From the NCBI GenBank assembly GCA_947474165.1, contig CANJHO010000007.1:1-48368 (forward strand): a stretch of DNA of 48,368 nt, read 5' to 3'. Origin of the DNA: Legionellaceae bacterium. Lineage in GTDB: Bacteria > Pseudomonadota > Gammaproteobacteria > Legionellales > Legionellaceae. Under the pieces are notes generated by a model. It did no database searches and was not told the origin of the DNA. It worked only from the letters and a program-made list of their open reading frames with translations. This document shows, one piece after another, positions 37,801-48,368 of this stretch; position 1 is the first letter of the stretch, and each line of letters opens with the position of its first letter. The position numbers and the translations under genes were made by a program.

Positions 37801-39141
37801 ACCTAATCGATGCAATGTGGGTGCACGATTTAAGAGGATAGGATGTTCACGAATGACATCCTCAAGAATATCCCAAACCACGGGCTCTTCGCGCTCTACC
37901 ATTTTTTTAGCCGCTTTAATGGTGGTGGCTAGACCTCTGAACTCAAGTTTACTAAAAATAAATGGTTTAAAGAGTTCTAATGCCATTTTTTTAGGTAGGC
38001 CGCATTGATGTAACCTCAATGTGGGGCCCACGACAATAACCGAACGTCCAGAATAATCCACTCGTTTTCCGAGTAAATTTTGACGAAAACGACCCTGTTT
38101 ACCCTTGATCATGTCTGCTAAGGATTTTAATGGACGCTTGTTGGTCCCTGTAATAGCACGACCACGGCGACCATTGTCTAACAGCGCATCAACTGATTCT
38201 TGTAACATCCGTTTTTCGTTACGAACAATAATATCAGGGGCACTGAGATCGAGAAGCCGTTTAAGTCGGTTATTTCGATTAATTACGCGACGATATAAAT
38301 CATTCAAGTCCGATGTGGCAAAACGCCCCCCATCGAGTGGAACTAAAGGTCGTAGATCGGGTGGCAACACCGGCAACACGTTCATGATCATCCACTCGGG
38401 CTTATTACCTGATTCGAAAAAGGCTTCAAGTAACTTAAGTCGCTTGGTGATTTTTTTAATTTTAGTTTCAGAGTTGGTTGTTGGTAACTCTTCACGTAAT
38501 GATTTTATTTCTTCAGATAAATCAATTTGGCGTAACAGATCGCGAATCGCTTCAGCACCCATTCGTGCATCAAATTCATCGCCATATTGTTCCATTGCCT
38601 CAAGATATACCTCATCATTGAGTAACTGACCTCGTTCCAGTTCAGTCATTCCCGGATCAACAACAACAAAAGCCTCAAAATATAAAACACGCTCTATATC
38701 TCGCAATGTCATGTCAAGAAGCAAACCAATCCGTGAGGGTAAGGATTTTAAAAACCAGATATGTGCTACGGGGCTTGCCAATTCGATGTGACCCATGCGC
38801 TCTCGTCTTACTTTTGCAAGGGCTAATTCAACACCGCATTTCTCACAAATAACACCACGATGTTTAAGACGCTTATATTTACCGCATAAACACTCATAAT
38901 CCTTAACAGGCCCAAAGGTTTTAGCACAAAACAATCCATCACGCTCAGGCTTAAATGTACGATAATTAATGGTTTCAGGCTTTTTAACTTCACCATAGGA
39001 CCATGAACGAATTAATTCCGGCGAAGCCAATGCAATTTTGATAGCATCAAACTCTTCAGTTTGACCTTGTTGTTTGAGCATGCCAAGCAAATCACTCATT
39101 ACCGGTGCTTTTTTCATTGATTCGTTGCTTAGATTAGCCAA
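34888..39141 (-). CDS. rpoC: RNA polymerase beta' subunit
   Basis: 1417 aa (E. coli 1407). The first zinc site is [19 protein letters not shown], the catalytic Mg loop is [12 protein letters not shown], the bridge-helix/trigger region follows, and the second zinc cluster is [15 protein letters not shown]. The frame starts at TTG (39141), preceded seven bases upstream by a perfect GGAGG (39149-39153). This gives a 14-residue extension before [11 protein letters not shown], where E. coli RpoC starts. The internal ATGs at 39117 and 39099 have no good SD. The C-terminal tail ([25 protein letters not shown]) is typical of gammaproteobacteria. Confidence 0.97.
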   Translation of the reverse strand: MANLSNESMKKAPVMSDLLGMLKQQGQTEEFDAIKIALASPELIRSWSYGEVKKPETINYRTFKPERDGLFCAKTFGPVKDYECLCGKYKRLKHRGVICEKCGVELALAKVRRERMGHIELASPVAHIWFLKSLPSRIGLLLDMTLRDIERVLYFEAFVVVDPGMTELERGQLLNDEVYLEAMEQYGDEFDARMGAEAIRDLLRQIDLSEEIKSLREELPTTNSETKIKKITKRLKLLEAFFESGNKPEWMIMNVLPVLPPDLRPLVPLDGGRFATSDLNDLYRRVINRNNRLKRLLDLSAPDIIVRNEKRMLQESVDALLDNGRRGRAITGTNKRPLKSLADMIKGKQGRFRQNLLGKRVDYSGRSVIVVGPTLRLHQCGLPKKMALELFKPFIFSKLEFRGLATTIKAAKKMVEREEPVVWDILEDVIREHPILLNRAPTLHRLGIQAFEPVLIEGKAIQLHPLVCTAYNADFDGDQMAVHVPLTIEAQLEARSLMMSTNNILSPASGEPIIVPSQDVVLGLYYLTRERINAPGEGKVFASAQEAQNFYDENYVDIHAKVRVRMLIDTSKPELGKALVETTVGRAILSEILPKGMPFANINKPMTKKAISKVLDNCYRTFGLKETVIFADQLMYTGFKYATRAGASIGIEDMEIPDDKAAIIEIADNEVREIEAQFRSGLVTNGERYNKVIDIWSRTNELVAKSMMAKIATEEVITREGKVTRQDSFNPIFMMADSGARGSAAQIRQLAGMRGLMAAPDGSIIETPITANFREGLNVFQYFISTHGARKGLADTALKTANSGYLTRRLVDVAQDVVITELDCGTENGILMQPLIEGGDIVEPLHERVLGRVVATDVYIPNQEEPVVKAGTLLDEAWVDHLEKLGVDQVLVRSPIACLTRFGLCAKCYGRDLARGHLVNTGEAVGIIAAQSIGEPGTQLTMRTFHIGGAASRATAANNIQIKNKGVIRLHNIKTVTHKNSNLVAVSRSGEVTIADEFGRERERYKLPYGAVLSVHDHSSVEAGQIIATWDPHTHPVISEVSGKLKFVDLVEGLTMNRQTDDLTGLSNIVVIDAKQRSAIGRDMRPMVKLVSDNGDEIFLSGTNVPAQYYLPVDAIINFEDGNNVGVGDVIARIPQERTKTRDITGGLPRVADLFEARKPKDSAVMAEVSGVINFGKETKGKRRLIISESENKAHEELIPKWRHISVFEGEHVQRGETVAEGPPNPHDILRLLGVGALANYIVNEVQDVYRLQGVKINDKHIETIVRQMLRKRIITFTGDSKFLVGEQVEDTVLLQENDKLVAEGKLGAQGTPILLGITKASLATESFISAASFQETTRVLTEAAVSGKTDELRGLKENVMVGRLIPAGTGYAYHQNRKARRAKAASGEQSPHVVTASDVEHALSEALNADNRDQLG

Positions 39142-39180
39142 GTTAATGCCTCCAAAAATGGTCAGTCAGTCTATCTATCA

Positions 39181-39250
39181 GAGTGCTTACAGGTGTGATG
39201 GGTGACCCGTTAATAAATTTGAGTCACACATCAACCAGTGGTAAGTGCTC
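39181..39250 (-). other. Structured rpoB-rpoC spacer
   Basis: GAGTGCTTAC (39181-39190) and GTAAGTGCTC (39241-39250) form an 8/10 inverted repeat directly after the rpoB stop, with further imperfect pairing inside (GGTGTGATGGGTGAC against GAGTCACACATCAACC). The 109-base spacer is long for an rpoBC junction, so a stability or processing role is possible. Confidence 0.5.
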
Positions 39251-42200
39251 TTAGTCGTGGTCCAATTCGATATCTATACCCAGTGCACGAATTTCTTTCA
39301 ACAATACGTTGAATGATTCTGGCATACCTGGATCCATTCGATGGTCACCATCCACAATGTTCTTATATATTTTGGTGCGTCCAGCCACATCATCAGATTT
39401 AACAGTTAACATTTCTTGTAATGTGTAAGCCGCGCCATACGCTTCCAAAGCCCAGACCTCCATTTCACCAAAGCGCTGTCCACCAAACTGTGCCTTACCC
39501 CCAAGTGGTTGTTGTGTAACCAAACTGTATGAACCAGTTGAGCGAGCGTGCATTTTGTCATCAACCAGATGATTAAGTTTTAACATGTACATGTAACCAA
39601 CCGTTACTGGATTATCAAATTTTCTACCAGTACGTCCATCAATAAGGGTTGTTTTCCCATCAAGGGGTAAACCTGCCAGCTGCAACATGGCCTTAATTTC
39701 AGCTTCATTTGCACCATCAAATACTGGTGTCGCCATGGGTACGCCTTCTCGTAAATTATTAAGAAGAATAATCAACTCTTCAGGCGTCAAGCTATCCAAA
39801 TTCACTCGCTGTTGACCATCATGGTTATAAATTTTAAGGACATATTCTTTAATATCATCTATAGGTCGTTTTTGATCGAGCATTTCTGCAATGCGTTGCC
39901 CTAACCCTTTAGCTGCCAGCCCTAGATGGGTCTCCAGTACTTGTCCAATATTCATCCGTGAGGGTACGCCTAATGGATTAAGTACGATGTCAACTGGTGT
40001 ACCATCCTCCATATGTGGCATATCTTCCATAGGAACAACGATGGAAATAACCCCTTTGTTTCCATGGCGACCTGCCATTTTATCACCTGGCTGAATACGT
40101 CGTTTGACAGCAAGGTATACTTTTACAATTTTAAGTACACCAGGAGCCAAATCGTCACCTTGGACTATCTTCTTTCGACTGTCATTAAAACGTTTCTCAA
40201 TTTCTTTGGCAAGTAATTCTAATTGTTTAGAAGACTGCTCTAATTGTTGACTAATTAGATCATCATCCATACGAATATCAAACCATTTTTCACGATTAGT
40301 TGATTCAAGATAGGTAGACGATATTTTAGATCCTGGCTTAAGGCTGCCTGGGCCTCCTGTTGCCACCTTATCTAGTAAGAGATTAAATACACGTTGGTAT
40401 ATATCTTCTTCCCGAATACGACGCTCATCAATGAGATCCTTACGAACTCGAGCGAGGTGCTCCTCTTCGATGGTTTTTGCACGGGCATCTTTTTCTAAGC
40501 CATCCCGGGTAAAGACTTGTACATCGATTATTGTTCCATTCATTCCTGATGGTACACGAAGTGAAGAATCTTTTACGTCAGAAGCTTTCTCACCAAAGAT
40601 GGCTCTCAAGAGTTTTTCTTCTGGGGTTAGTTGGGTTTCACCTTTTGGCGTGACTTTACCAACTAGAATATCGCCAGCACCAACTTCAGCACCGATATAA
40701 ACAACACCAGATTCATCTAAACTGGCCAAAGCAGACTCGCCAACGTTAGGGATATCGGCGGTAATTTCTTCAGTACCAAGTTTGGTATCTCGAGCGATGC
40801 AAGTCAGTTCTTCAATATGAATTGTTGTAAAGCGATCTTTTTGTACAATTCTTTCTGAAATGAGGATGGAATCCTCAAAGTTGTATCCGTTCCAGGGCAT
40901 AAACGCGACTAAAAGGTTTTGACCTAAGGCAAGCTCTCCCATGTCCGTGCAAGGACCATCTGCTAATATGTCATTTTTATTTATCCGATCACCCGTTGCA
41001 ACAATCGGAATCTGATTAATACAAGTGTCTTGGTTGGAGCGAAAATATTTGGTTAGATTATATATATCAACACCAGTTTCACCTGCGGTTGTCTCATTAT
41101 CATTGACTCGAACAACGATACGAGACGCATCAACGAGATCAATTACTCCACCACGTCTAGCAACAACAGATACGCCTGAATCTGAAGCAACCGTGCGCTC
41201 CATCCCCGTCCCAACAAGTGGTTTTTCAGCACGTAGCGTAGGAACGGCTTGTCGTTGCATATTTGAACCCATCAAGGCTCTATTCGCATCATCATGCTCT
41301 AAAAATGGAATAAGTGACGCGGCAACAGATACAATTTGCTTAGGCGATACATCCATATAGTTAATTTTATCGGGCGTCGTTAACGAAAATTCATTCTGGT
41401 GACGACAAGGGACCAAATCAGCAGTGATATTTCCCTTCTTATCAACCGGGACATTCGACTGTGCGATATATTGATCAACTTCTTCAATCGCTGATAAATA
41501 CTCAATGTCATCTGTTACTCTGCCATCAATAACCTTTCTACAAGGGGTTTCAATAAAACCATAATTATTGGTACGGGCATAAACAGACAATGAGTTAATC
41601 AATCCAATATTGGGTCCTTCAGGTGTCTCAATAGGACATACACGACCATAGTGCGTGGTATGAACGTCACGTACTTCAAAACCTGCACGCTCACGTGTTA
41701 ATCCGCCTGGTCCTAAGGCTGAAACACGTCGTTTATGCGTAACGCCTGAAAGAGGATTCACCTGGTCCATAAATTGTGACAATTGACTGGATCCAAAAAA
41801 TTCTTTCACAGCAGCAGACACAGGTTTTGCATTGATGAGATCTTGAGGCATCAAATTTTCTGACTCTGCTAAACTCAATCGTTCCTTGACTGCTCGTTCT
41901 ACTCGAACGAGACCCACTCTAAATTGGTTTTCAGACATTTCACCGACACTTCTAACGCGGCGATTTCCAAGGTGATCAATATCATCGACTATGCCAATAC
42001 CATTTCGGATATCAATCAAGGTCTTAATGACCGCAAGGATATCTTCTTTAGTCAATGTCCCTGGACCTACATCTTCTTTACGACCAACACGTCGGTTAAA
42101 TTTCATACGACCGACTGCGGATAGATCATACCGTTCTTCGGAGAAAAATAAATTCTTAAACAATGCCTCAGCAGCTTCTTTTGTAGGTGGCTCACCAGGG

Positions 42201-43357
42201 CGCATCATTCTGTAAATTTCAACTAAAGCCTCTAGCTGGCTAGATGTAGGGTCTACTTTTAGGGTGTCTGAAATGTAGGAACCATGATCTAGGTCATTGG
42301 TATAAATCATATCAAAATGAAGTATTCCGTGTTGAATGATGGTATCCAAAAGATCTGAGGTAATTTCATCATTTGCTTGTGCTAAAGACTCGCCTGTTAA
42401 TTCATCGACCATGTTTTTAGCTAGCATTTTACCTATCAAATAGTCTCGAGGAACAATGAGATCCTTCATGTTACTCTTTTCCATCTGCTTTATATGTCGC
42501 GTAGTAATTCGACGGCCTTGCTCTAATATCATCTCGCCAGTTTCAGGGGCAATAATATCAAACGAAGCTATTTCTCCACGCAAGCGAGCGGGAATCAACT
42601 CAATATGAAAATCACCATTTTTAAGATGGCATGCTGTGGATTCAAAAAATTCAGCCAAGATAGATTCTGTATCATAACCCAACGAACGAAGTATAATGGT
42701 TACGGGAAGTTTCCGGCGGCGATCGATACGTGCAAAAACACAATCCTTGGGGTCGAATTCAAAATCTAGCCATGACCCTCGATAGGGGATAATTCGAGAA
42801 GAATACAATAATTTACCAGATGAGTGTGTTTTACCGCGATCGTGTTCAAATATAACGCCTGGTGAACGATGTAATTGGGATACAACGACGCGCTCCGTTC
42901 CATTTATTACAAAAGTTCCCACGTCTGTCATGAGCGGAATTTCACCCATAAATACATCTTGCTCTCGTATATCTTTAATTGGCTTGGGATCACCTGAGGC
43001 TTCTTTATCAAGCACAACAAGTCTTATTTTAACGCGAAGTGGGGCGGAATAGGTCAGTCCTCTTAGCTTACACTCACGGACATCAAACGCTGGCTCGCCC
43101 AAGGTATAACTAACATATTCAAGTCGGGCACTACCAGAAAAACTCTGAATGGGAAACACAGATAAAAATGCAGCATGCAGACCCGTTTTCTGTTGGGTTG
43201 CGCTGTCTGAGCCCATTTGTAAAAAGTCTCTATATGACTTCAGCTGAATTTCAAGCAAATTAGGAATTGCCATTTTTTCAGTCTGCCTACCAAAGCTCTT
43301 GCGAAATCGTTTTTTCTCAGCATGTGAATATTGAGGGTTAGCAACTACTTCGGCCAT
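39251..43357 (-). CDS. rpoB: RNA polymerase beta subunit
   Basis: 1368 aa (E. coli 1342). The rifampicin pocket reads [26 protein letters not shown]; the residues equal to E. coli D516, H526 and S531 are wild type, so rifampicin sensitivity is expected. The [12 protein letters not shown] active-site loop and the C-terminal [23 protein letters not shown] clamp segment are complete. The ATG at 43357 ([23 protein letters not shown]) has GAGG at good spacing; the frame is open 17 codons further up but that start would lie in the spacer hairpin region. Confidence 0.98.
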   Translation of the reverse strand: MAEVVANPQYSHAEKKRFRKSFGRQTEKMAIPNLLEIQLKSYRDFLQMGSDSATQQKTGLHAAFLSVFPIQSFSGSARLEYVSYTLGEPAFDVRECKLRGLTYSAPLRVKIRLVVLDKEASGDPKPIKDIREQDVFMGEIPLMTDVGTFVINGTERVVVSQLHRSPGVIFEHDRGKTHSSGKLLYSSRIIPYRGSWLDFEFDPKDCVFARIDRRRKLPVTIILRSLGYDTESILAEFFESTACHLKNGDFHIELIPARLRGEIASFDIIAPETGEMILEQGRRITTRHIKQMEKSNMKDLIVPRDYLIGKMLAKNMVDELTGESLAQANDEITSDLLDTIIQHGILHFDMIYTNDLDHGSYISDTLKVDPTSSQLEALVEIYRMMRPGEPPTKEAAEALFKNLFFSEERYDLSAVGRMKFNRRVGRKEDVGPGTLTKEDILAVIKTLIDIRNGIGIVDDIDHLGNRRVRSVGEMSENQFRVGLVRVERAVKERLSLAESENLMPQDLINAKPVSAAVKEFFGSSQLSQFMDQVNPLSGVTHKRRVSALGPGGLTRERAGFEVRDVHTTHYGRVCPIETPEGPNIGLINSLSVYARTNNYGFIETPCRKVIDGRVTDDIEYLSAIEEVDQYIAQSNVPVDKKGNITADLVPCRHQNEFSLTTPDKINYMDVSPKQIVSVAASLIPFLEHDDANRALMGSNMQRQAVPTLRAEKPLVGTGMERTVASDSGVSVVARRGGVIDLVDASRIVVRVNDNETTAGETGVDIYNLTKYFRSNQDTCINQIPIVATGDRINKNDILADGPCTDMGELALGQNLLVAFMPWNGYNFEDSILISERIVQKDRFTTIHIEELTCIARDTKLGTEEITADIPNVGESALASLDESGVVYIGAEVGAGDILVGKVTPKGETQLTPEEKLLRAIFGEKASDVKDSSLRVPSGMNGTIIDVQVFTRDGLEKDARAKTIEEEHLARVRKDLIDERRIREEDIYQRVFNLLLDKVATGGPGSLKPGSKISSTYLESTNREKWFDIRMDDDLISQQLEQSSKQLELLAKEIEKRFNDSRKKIVQGDDLAPGVLKIVKVYLAVKRRIQPGDKMAGRHGNKGVISIVVPMEDMPHMEDGTPVDIVLNPLGVPSRMNIGQVLETHLGLAAKGLGQRIAEMLDQKRPIDDIKEYVLKIYNHDGQQRVNLDSLTPEELIILLNNLREGVPMATPVFDGANEAEIKAMLQLAGLPLDGKTTLIDGRTGRKFDNPVTVGYMYMLKLNHLVDDKMHARSTGSYSLVTQQPLGGKAQFGGQRFGEMEVWALEAYGAAYTLQEMLTVKSDDVAGRTKIYKNIVDGDHRMDPGMPESFNVLLKEIRALGIDIELDHD

Positions 43358-43398
43358 GGTGGTTCCTCTATAAATTATTGGTGACTGCAAACAAGTAA

Positions 43399-43424
43399 AC
43401 CCAGCCATGAGAACATGGCTGGGT
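43399..43424 (-). terminator. Attenuator-like hairpin between rplL and rpoB
   Basis: ACCCAGCCATG (43399-43409) and CATGGCTGGGT (43414-43424) form a perfect 11-bp stem with a four-base loop. It lies 22 bases after the rplL stop. On the minus strand only a short T-rich stretch follows, which fits partial termination, as in the E. coli rplL-rpoB attenuator that lowers polymerase relative to ribosomal protein synthesis. Confidence 0.75.
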
Positions 43425-43445
43425 CATAAACAAATGTTGTCTTAA

Positions 43446-43817
43446 CTACTTAACGTCGACAGAAGCGCCTGCTTCCTCTAGTTGTTTTTTGATATCAGCA
43501 GCTTCCGCTTTTGATACAGCTTCCTTGACGGTTGATGGTGCACCTTCAACCAAATCTTTTGCTTCTTTCAAACCAAGACCTGTAATCGTACGAACTGCTT
43601 TGATTACATTAACCTTGTTTTCTCCAAAGCTTGTCATTATCACATCAAACTCTGTTTTTTCTTCAACAGCAGCAGCGGCAGCAGGGGCTGCAGAGGCTAC
43701 GGCAGCAGCAGCTGCAGACACGTTGAACTTTTCTTCCATTGCTTCGATTAATTCAACAACTTCCATCACGGACATGTTAGAGATAGTTTCTAAAATCTCA
43801 TTTTTTGATACAGCCAT
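43446..43817 (-). CDS. rplL: 50S ribosomal protein L7/L12
   Basis: 123 aa (E. coli 121). An N-terminal dimerisation domain ([24 protein letters not shown]) is followed by an alanine-rich hinge (about 35-52) and the C-terminal factor-binding domain ending [16 protein letters not shown]. It forms the flexible stalk with L10 that recruits EF-Tu and EF-G. It is 40 bases after rplJ. Confidence 0.98.
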   Translation of the reverse strand: MAVSKNEILETISNMSVMEVVELIEAMEEKFNVSAAAAAVASAAPAAAAAVEEKTEFDVIMTSFGENKVNVIKAVRTITGLGLKEAKDLVEGAPSTVKEAVSKAEAADIKKQLEEAGASVDVK

Positions 43818-43857
43818 TTCTAGCTCCTAAGTTAAAATTTAATTAATGATTACCGGG

Positions 43858-44382
43858 TTATCCTACTTTCTGGTCCCTAATTGCTGCTATTGTTCTAACT
43901 AATTTAGTATGTGGCGCTACAAGGGTACGTACAAATTTCTCTATTGGCGCTTTCATCACATACATCAGCTTCGCAATTGCTCCATCACGCGTTGGCAAGC
44001 TGGCAACAACATCAAGTTGTTCGGCGCCAAAAACTTTACCACCGATTGACAATGCTTTAACTTCTAGTTTTTCAAATGTTTTTGAGAATTCTTTTAATAG
44101 TCTCGCAGCATCACCTGGTGATTCCATGGATAACGCCACAAACAAAGGTCCAACTAGTAGTTCACTGAGACAGGCAAAATCTGTTTTTTCAAAAGCCCTG
44201 CGCGTTAGTGTGTTCGGTACAACGCGCAAATATACACCCGACGTGCGTGCTCTTGCACGTAGCTGTGTCATTTGATTAACAGTTAAACCGCGATAATCAG
44301 CAACAACTGCTGAAATAGCCTTTGAAGCAACAGCGGTTACTTCCTCAACAACGGCTTTTTTTGCAGCTAAAGATAACGTCAC
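43858..44382 (-). CDS. rplJ: 50S ribosomal protein L10
   Basis: 174 aa (E. coli 165). The core is VADYRGLTVNQMTQLRARARTSGVYLRVVPNTLTRRAFE, and the C-terminal helix that binds L12 dimers is present. It starts at GTG (44382) with a perfect AGGAGG eight bases upstream. The L10-L12 complex represses its own message through the leader just upstream. Confidence 0.97.
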   Translation of the reverse strand: MTLSLAAKKAVVEEVTAVASKAISAVVADYRGLTVNQMTQLRARARTSGVYLRVVPNTLTRRAFEKTDFACLSELLVGPLFVALSMESPGDAARLLKEFSKTFEKLEVKALSIGGKVFGAEQLDVVASLPTRDGAIAKLMYVMKAPIEKFVRTLVAPHTKLVRTIAAIRDQKVG

Positions 44383-44547
44383 GTTACTGACCTCCTAAAT
44401 TGTGCAAATCACTAGGATTTGACAGTTATGGTGTTCGCCCTATGAAACTCAAGGGTGGTTCACCGTCTGCGCAGGAAATTAAGCTCACGCACCTGCGGTC
44501 TTCGACGGCAATGAACCTAGGTCCATGCCGTGAAAGCTTTAAAATGG
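44383..44547 (-). promoter_or_regulatory. L10-type ribosomal leader of rplJL-rpoBC
   Basis: A 165-base untranslated leader runs from the predicted transcription start to rplJ. On the minus strand it contains TTTCCTGCGCAGACGGTGAA, much like the conserved block of the E. coli L10 leader that folds into the L10/L12-binding kink-turn. It also has a long imperfect stem around TTCACGGCATGGACCTAGG. Negative feedback by L10-L12 is expected. Confidence 0.7.
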
Positions 44548-44553
44548 CTCGGT

Positions 44554-44582
44554 ATATTACACGGGAATTGATGCGGGATCAA
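44554..44582 (-). promoter_or_regulatory. Promoter of rplJ-rplL-rpoB-rpoC
   Basis: On the minus strand TTGATC (44582-44577) and TAATAT (44559-44554) are separated by exactly 17 bases. They overlap the end of rplA, the place of the E. coli L10 promoter. Confidence 0.6.
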
Positions 44583-45252
44583 TAGGTATACCTGGGCCCA
44601 TGGTTGTAGACAGGGTAATTTTCTTAACAAAAACACCTTTAGATGAGGCTGGCTTTGCCTTACGAAGGTCGGCCAACAGGGCTGATAAATTTTCAACCAA
44701 ATCTTCGGCTGGAAAATCAGCTTTTCCTACGGAACAGTGAATAATACCATTTTTATCAGTACGGTAGCGCACCTGACCAGATTTCGCGTCTTTAACAGCG
44801 GCCTCAACGTTCATCGTTACAGTTCCAACTTTAGGATTAGGCATTAGCCCTCTTGGGCCCAATATCTGTCCGAGCTGTCCAACTATTCGCATCGCATCTG
44901 GGGTGGCAATAACCACATCAAAATTCATTTCTCCGGCTTTGATTTGTTCAGCCAGGTCTTCAAACCCAACAAGATCTGCACCTGCATTTTTCGCTTTTGT
45001 TGCATTATCACCTTGTGCAAATACAGCAACTCGGACTGTTTTTCCCGTACCTTTTGGAAGATTTGTTGCTGATCGAACGACCTGATCAGATTTACGCGGA
45101 TCAACGCCAAGGTTAACGGCGATATCAACGCCCTCTCTAAATTTAGAGCTTGCAAACTGCTTAAGAATTTCAATCGCGTCTACAGCTTTATATTGCTGAT
45201 TAGGTACAATTGTTTCTCTGATTTTCTTTAATTTTTTACTTAACGTAGCCAT
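44557..45252 (-). CDS. rplA: 50S ribosomal protein L1
   Basis: 231 aa (E. coli 234). The core is [32 protein letters not shown], then [27 protein letters not shown]1 forms the mobile stalk that moves E-site tRNA and in E. coli represses rplKA. The start overlaps the rplK stop by one base. The 3' end contains the rplJ promoter. Confidence 0.98.
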   Translation of the reverse strand: MATLSKKLKKIRETIVPNQQYKAVDAIEILKQFASSKFREGVDIAVNLGVDPRKSDQVVRSATNLPKGTGKTVRVAVFAQGDNATKAKNAGADLVGFEDLAEQIKAGEMNFDVVIATPDAMRIVGQLGQILGPRGLMPNPKVGTVTMNVEAAVKDAKSGQVRYRTDKNGIIHCSVGKADFPAEDLVENLSALLADLRKAKPASSKGVFVKKITLSTTMGPGIPIDPASIPV

Positions 45253-45698
45253 TAATTTGCCCCTTCATCTAGGCCTTCAACATCAATACCCATGCTGCGA
45301 GCAGTTCCCGCAATACTGCGTACAGCTGCATCCAAACTTCCTGCTGTTAAATCAGGCTCTTTGGTCTTTGCAATGGTTTCAAGATCAGATCGATGTAATT
45401 TGGCTACTTTTTCAGTATTTGGTTTACCACTGCCTTTCTTTAATCCAGCTGCTTTTTTTAGCAAGACTGAAGCGGGTGGGGTTTTGGTAATAAATGTAAA
45501 ACTACGGTCGCTGTAAACTGTAATAACAACAGGTGTTGCCAAGCCACGCTCCATGGTCTGTGTGGCTGCATTAAATGCCTTACAGAACTCCATGATATTA
45601 ACACCCTTTTGACCCAATGCAGGTCCTACTGGTGGACTCGGTTTTGCTTCTCCTGCTGGAATTTGCAATTTAATATATGCGTCTACTTTTTTAGCCAT
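45252..45698 (-). CDS. rplK: 50S ribosomal protein L11
   Basis: 148 aa (E. coli 142). The core is [38 protein letters not shown], with the prolines contacted by thiostrepton. It is the substrate of PrmA (10714-11586). The 157-base gap from nusG should hold the L11 promoter and the L1-binding leader; a TTGACA is visible at 45778-45773 (minus) but without a good -10. Confidence 0.98.
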   Translation of the reverse strand: MAKKVDAYIKLQIPAGEAKPSPPVGPALGQKGVNIMEFCKAFNAATQTMERGLATPVVITVYSDRSFTFITKTPPASVLLKKAAGLKKGSGKPNTEKVAKLHRSDLETIAKTKEPDLTAGSLDAAVRSIAGTARSMGIDVEGLDEGAN

Positions 45699-45855
45699 TA
45701 CGACTCCTTATGGGTCTAACGATATTTCATCACGAATGATTACTTTAACTCCCCGGTTACATAAAAATATGATGTCAATATCTGTCCTGTTGAGCACCCA
45801 CCATGACGCGCTTTGCGACGAATAGGTTGGATTGCCTAAAGGATGTTTGCCTTTC

Positions 45856-46401
45856 CTAGGACTTTTCAACCTGACTAAATTCTAATTCGACGGGTGTTGA
45901 TCGTCCAAAAATTAGAACAGCCACTCTGAGCCTGCTTTTTTCGTAATTAACTTCTTCAACAACACCGTTGAAATCCACGAAAGGACCCTCTTTAACACGG
46001 ACCATCTCACCCGGCTCAAATAATACTTTTGGTCTAGGTTTTGTTACGCCATCCTCAACACGTTGCATAATCGCTTGCGCTTCTTTATCAGAAATGGGTG
46101 TTGGGGTCTGACTGGTTCCTCCAATAAATCCTAGAACTCTAGGTATCGCTCGAACCATATGCCATGTTTCATCTTCCATTACCATATTAACAAGGACATA
46201 CCCAGGGAAAAATTTACGTGTACTTTTTCTCTTTTGGCCAGCGCGCATTTCGACCACTTCTTCCGATGGTACAACCACTTCACCAATTTTATCTTCAAGA
46301 TGATGGTGTTGAGCACGCGATCTTATTTCGCCCATAACAAAATTTTCATATCCTGAATATGCATGTACGACATACCACTGTTTAGATTTTTGTTCATCCA
46401 C
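45856..46401 (-). CDS. nusG: Transcription antitermination factor NusG
   Basis: 181 aa, as in E. coli. An NGN domain ([25 protein letters not shown]...[21 protein letters not shown]) is followed by a linker and the KOW domain (about 128-165, [23 protein letters not shown]). It binds RNA polymerase and joins Rho or S10. It is seven bases after secE. Confidence 0.98.
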   Translation of the reverse strand: MDEQKSKQWYVVHAYSGYENFVMGEIRSRAQHHHLEDKIGEVVVPSEEVVEMRAGQKRKSTRKFFPGYVLVNMVMEDETWHMVRAIPRVLGFIGGTSQTPTPISDKEAQAIMQRVEDGVTKPRPKVLFEPGEMVRVKEGPFVDFNGVVEEVNYEKSRLRVAVLIFGRSTPVELEFSQVEKS

Positions 46402-46408
46402 GGTAATA

Positions 46409-46780
46409 TCAACCTAAGTGCGTTATTTTACCAATAGCCCACAACATACCAGAGTCTATTCCCCAGAGAACAAATCCTGTTATTGCAACCATAACCATGA
46501 CAATTGATGTAGTCTGTATCGTCTCTTGGCGAGTAGGCCAAACGACTTTTTGTAATTCTATTTTTGCTTCTTTTGCAAAAAGGTAAACCTCTGTCCCTTT
46601 TGTCGTAAAAAAACCAATAAACAGTGTTATCACCAGCCAACCAATCCAGATTAAGGCCTTTATGGGCGCCGAAAAATGAAAATAATAGGTTCCAAAAAAA
46701 GACGCAATTGTTACTAGAACAATTGCCATCCAAGCCATTAGTTCATTAAATTTCATTCTGGAATCTTCTGTATTTGTCAT
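46409..46780 (-). CDS. secE: Protein translocase subunit SecE
   Basis: 123 aa (E. coli 127) with three membrane spans; the conserved amphipathic helix plus last span is [40 protein letters not shown]. The ATG at 46780 is chosen; the frame runs open further up into tRNA-Trp, which cannot be coding. It lies 14 bases after the tRNA and 7 before nusG. Its partner secY is in the same window. Confidence 0.95.
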   Translation of the reverse strand: MTNTEDSRMKFNELMAWMAIVLVTIASFFGTYYFHFSAPIKALIWIGWLVITLFIGFFTTKGTEVYLFAKEAKIELQKVVWPTRQETIQTTSIVMVMVAITGFVLWGIDSGMLWAIGKITHLG

Positions 46781-46794
46781 AATTTTCAGGTAGT

Positions 46795-46870
46795 TGGCAG
46801 GCCAGGAGGGAATCGAACCCCCAACCTGCGGTTTTGGAGACCGCCACTCTGCCAATTGAGCTACTGGCCT
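46795..46870 (-). tRNA. tRNA-Trp (CCA)
   Basis: 76 nt including an encoded CCA end. The acceptor arms AGGCCAG and CTGGCCT pair perfectly, the anticodon loop reads CTCCAAA (CCA), and the T loop is GTTCGATTC. It lies between tuf and secE, a usual bacterial position. Confidence 0.97.
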
Positions 46871-46881
46871 GTATTCAATTA

Positions 46882-46907
46882 GTATGAGCTGATTTACCAG
46901 CTCATAC
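46882..46907 (-). other. Hairpin between tuf copy 2 and tRNA-Trp
   Basis: GTATGAGCTG (46882-46891) and CAGCTCATAC (46898-46907) form a perfect 10-bp stem with a six-base loop, eight bases after the tuf stop. No T run follows, so it is probably a 3' stabiliser or processing site separating mRNA from tRNA rather than a strong terminator. Confidence 0.6.
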
Positions 46908-46915
46908 CTCGTTTT

Positions 46916-48106
46916 TTACTCGATAATCTTTGCAACGACACCAGCACCGACAGTTCGGCCACCTTCCCGTATAGCAAAGCGTAAGCCTTCATCCATTGCA
47001 ATTGGGGCATGAAGGTTAATAACCATTTGTACGTTATCTCCTGGCATGACCATTTCAATGCCTTCAGGCAAATCACACGTTCCAGTCACATCAGTGGTTC
47101 TGAAATAGAATTGTGGACGGTATCCATTAAAAAATGGGGTGTGTCTCCCGCCTTCGTCCTTAGACAAAACATAGACCTCTGCTTCGAACTTAGTGTGCGG
47201 TTTAATAGAGCCTGGTTTTGCTAAAACTTGACCGCGCTCTACATCTTCTCGTTTGGTTCCTCTTAAAAGAACACCCACGTTATCACCAGCACGACCTTCA
47301 TCCAATAATTTACGGAACATTTCAACACCGGTACATATTGTCTTAACGGTGTCTTTAATTCCTACTATCTCAACTTCTTCGCCCACTTTTACAATGCCAC
47401 TTTCTACACGACCAGTCACAACAGTGCCTCGGCCTGAGATGGAAAAGACATCTTCGATAGGCAATAAAAAGCTTTTATCAATATTACGAACAGGCTCAGG
47501 AATATAGGAGTCCATGGTTTCTACTAATTTTTCAACGGAAGCCACACCAATTTCTGATGTATCGCCTTCCAAGGCTTTCAGTGCAGAACCAATCACAATA
47601 GGAATATCATCACCAGGAAAATCGTATTTGCTTAACAAATCACGAACTTCCATCTCGACCAATTCCAGGAGTTCACTGTCATCAACCATGTCAGCTTTAT
47701 TTAGGAACACAACAATATAAGGAACACCCACTTGGCGTGACAACAGGATGTGTTCTCTTGTTTGTGGCATTGGACCATCAGCAGCTGATACAACGAGTAT
47801 CGCGCCATCCATTTGAGCAGCACCTGTGATCATGTTTTTTACATAATCGGCATGTCCTGGACAGTCAACATGTGCGTAATGGCGATTTGCTGATTCATAT
47901 TCGACATGCGCTGTAGAAATAGTAATACCGCGTTCACGTTCTTCCGGCGCTGCGTCAATTTGATCGTACGCCTTTGCTGTGCCGCCATATTTCTTCGCCA
48001 TGATCGTCGTAATTGCTGCAGTTAATGTGGTTTTGCCATGATCAACGTGACCAATCGTACCAACGTTTACGTGCGGCTTCTTACGTTCAAATTTTTCCTT
48101 TGCCAT
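46916..48106 (-). CDS. tuf: Elongation factor Tu, copy 2 (tRNA-tufB-type operon)
   Basis: 396 aa, identical to the copy at 30567-31757 except S184 and I350. Same intact G motifs ([21 protein letters not shown]). It lies 32 bases after tRNA-Thr and 45 before tRNA-Trp, the tufB arrangement of gammaproteobacteria. Silent differences from copy 1 are frequent (5 in the last 60 nt), while other blocks of 30 or more bases are identical. Confidence 0.98.
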   Translation of the reverse strand: MAKEKFERKKPHVNVGTIGHVDHGKTTLTAAITTIMAKKYGGTAKAYDQIDAAPEERERGITISTAHVEYESANRHYAHVDCPGHADYVKNMITGAAQMDGAILVVSAADGPMPQTREHILLSRQVGVPYIVVFLNKADMVDDSELLELVEMEVRDLLSKYDFPGDDIPIVIGSALKALEGDTSEIGVASVEKLVETMDSYIPEPVRNIDKSFLLPIEDVFSISGRGTVVTGRVESGIVKVGEEVEIVGIKDTVKTICTGVEMFRKLLDEGRAGDNVGVLLRGTKREDVERGQVLAKPGSIKPHTKFEAEVYVLSKDEGGRHTPFFNGYRPQFYFRTTDVTGTCDLPEGIEMVMPGDNVQMVINLHAPIAMDEGLRFAIREGGRTVGAGVVAKIIE

Positions 48107-48138
48107 CGAAAAATCCCCCTTTATTTAATTAATCTTAA

Positions 48139-48214
<76 letters not shown>

Positions 48215-48239
48215 TTCAAGCACAATTCTTCTTTAAAGT

Positions 48240-48313
48240 TGGAGCGGGTGATGGGAATCGAACCCACACAATCAGCTTGGAAGGCTGAAGTTCTACCATT
48301 GAACTACACCCGC
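48240..48313 (-). tRNA. tRNA-Gly (TCC)
   Basis: 74 nt with encoded CCA. The acceptor is GCGGGTG paired with CACCCGC, the anticodon loop CTTCCAA gives TCC, and the T loop is GTTCGATTC. It is 25 bases upstream of tRNA-Thr. A tRNA-Tyr usually precedes it but would lie outside the window; 48314-48368 shows no tRNA. Confidence 0.97.
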
Positions 48314-48368
48314 TTGGTTTTACAACCCTACATTACAAGGTGTTTTAATCAAACACCACAATGATACT

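Noticed and set aside
45773-45778. Perfect TTGACA as the rplK promoter
   Set aside because: No -10-like hexamer at 16-18 bases; the only TATGTA is nine bases away.
46781-46855. N-terminal extension of secE through tRNA-Trp
   Set aside because: The extension is the translated tRNA gene; the ATG at 46780 gives a normal SecE.

Overview
The window looks like part of a chromosome from a gammaproteobacterium of the Legionellales, most likely Legionella or a close relative. The reasons are the moderately AT-rich sequence, an isolated IcmC/DotV-like protein of the Dot/Icm (type IVB) secretion family, a secreted M4 metalloprotease resembling Legionella ProA, an HPr gene near hpf, and the sequence character of the ribosomal proteins (for example the acidic insert in S7 and the long zinc-type S14). 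The genus is an inference; no database was searched.

Left part (1-11.6 kb), mixed housekeeping and accessory genes. A 112-codon membrane ORF is boxed exactly between two 150-bp inverted repeats. Then come hpf, a FAD monooxygenase, HPr (His15 and Ser46 both present), pssA, a DUF3579 gene, the lone icmC-like gene, a ferredoxin-NADP reductase with a class I fructose-bisphosphate aldolase, the M4 protease, and the accB-accC-prmA operon. PrmA methylates ribosomal protein L11, whose gene rplK lies near the other end of the window.

Middle part (11.6-16.9 kb), accessory. An unrecognised 275-aa protein has its own promoter. It is followed by a four-gene IS21-family element (zinc-finger accessory gene, istA, istB, small acidic ORF) with a structured leader and a rho-independent terminator. 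After that come a small membrane/Cys-His-rich ORF and about 630 bp holding a nested MITE-like inverted repeat.

Right part (16.9-48.4 kb), all on the minus strand. This is the translation/transcription supercluster. Read in the direction of transcription: tRNA-Gly, tRNA-Thr, tuf, tRNA-Trp, secE, nusG, rplK, rplA, rplJ, rplL, rpoB, rpoC, rpsL, rpsG, fusA, a second tuf, then the S10, spc and alpha operons (rpsJ to rplQ). It is complete, including the 37-aa rpmJ, and ends in a strong terminator. Internal control points are visible: a promoter and L10-type leader before rplJ, a hairpin between rplL and rpoB, an extended -10 promoter between rpsQ and rplN, and a promoter before rpsM. Most start codons could be decided from Shine-Dalgarno (SD) spacing. 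rpoC appears to start at TTG and rplJ at GTG.
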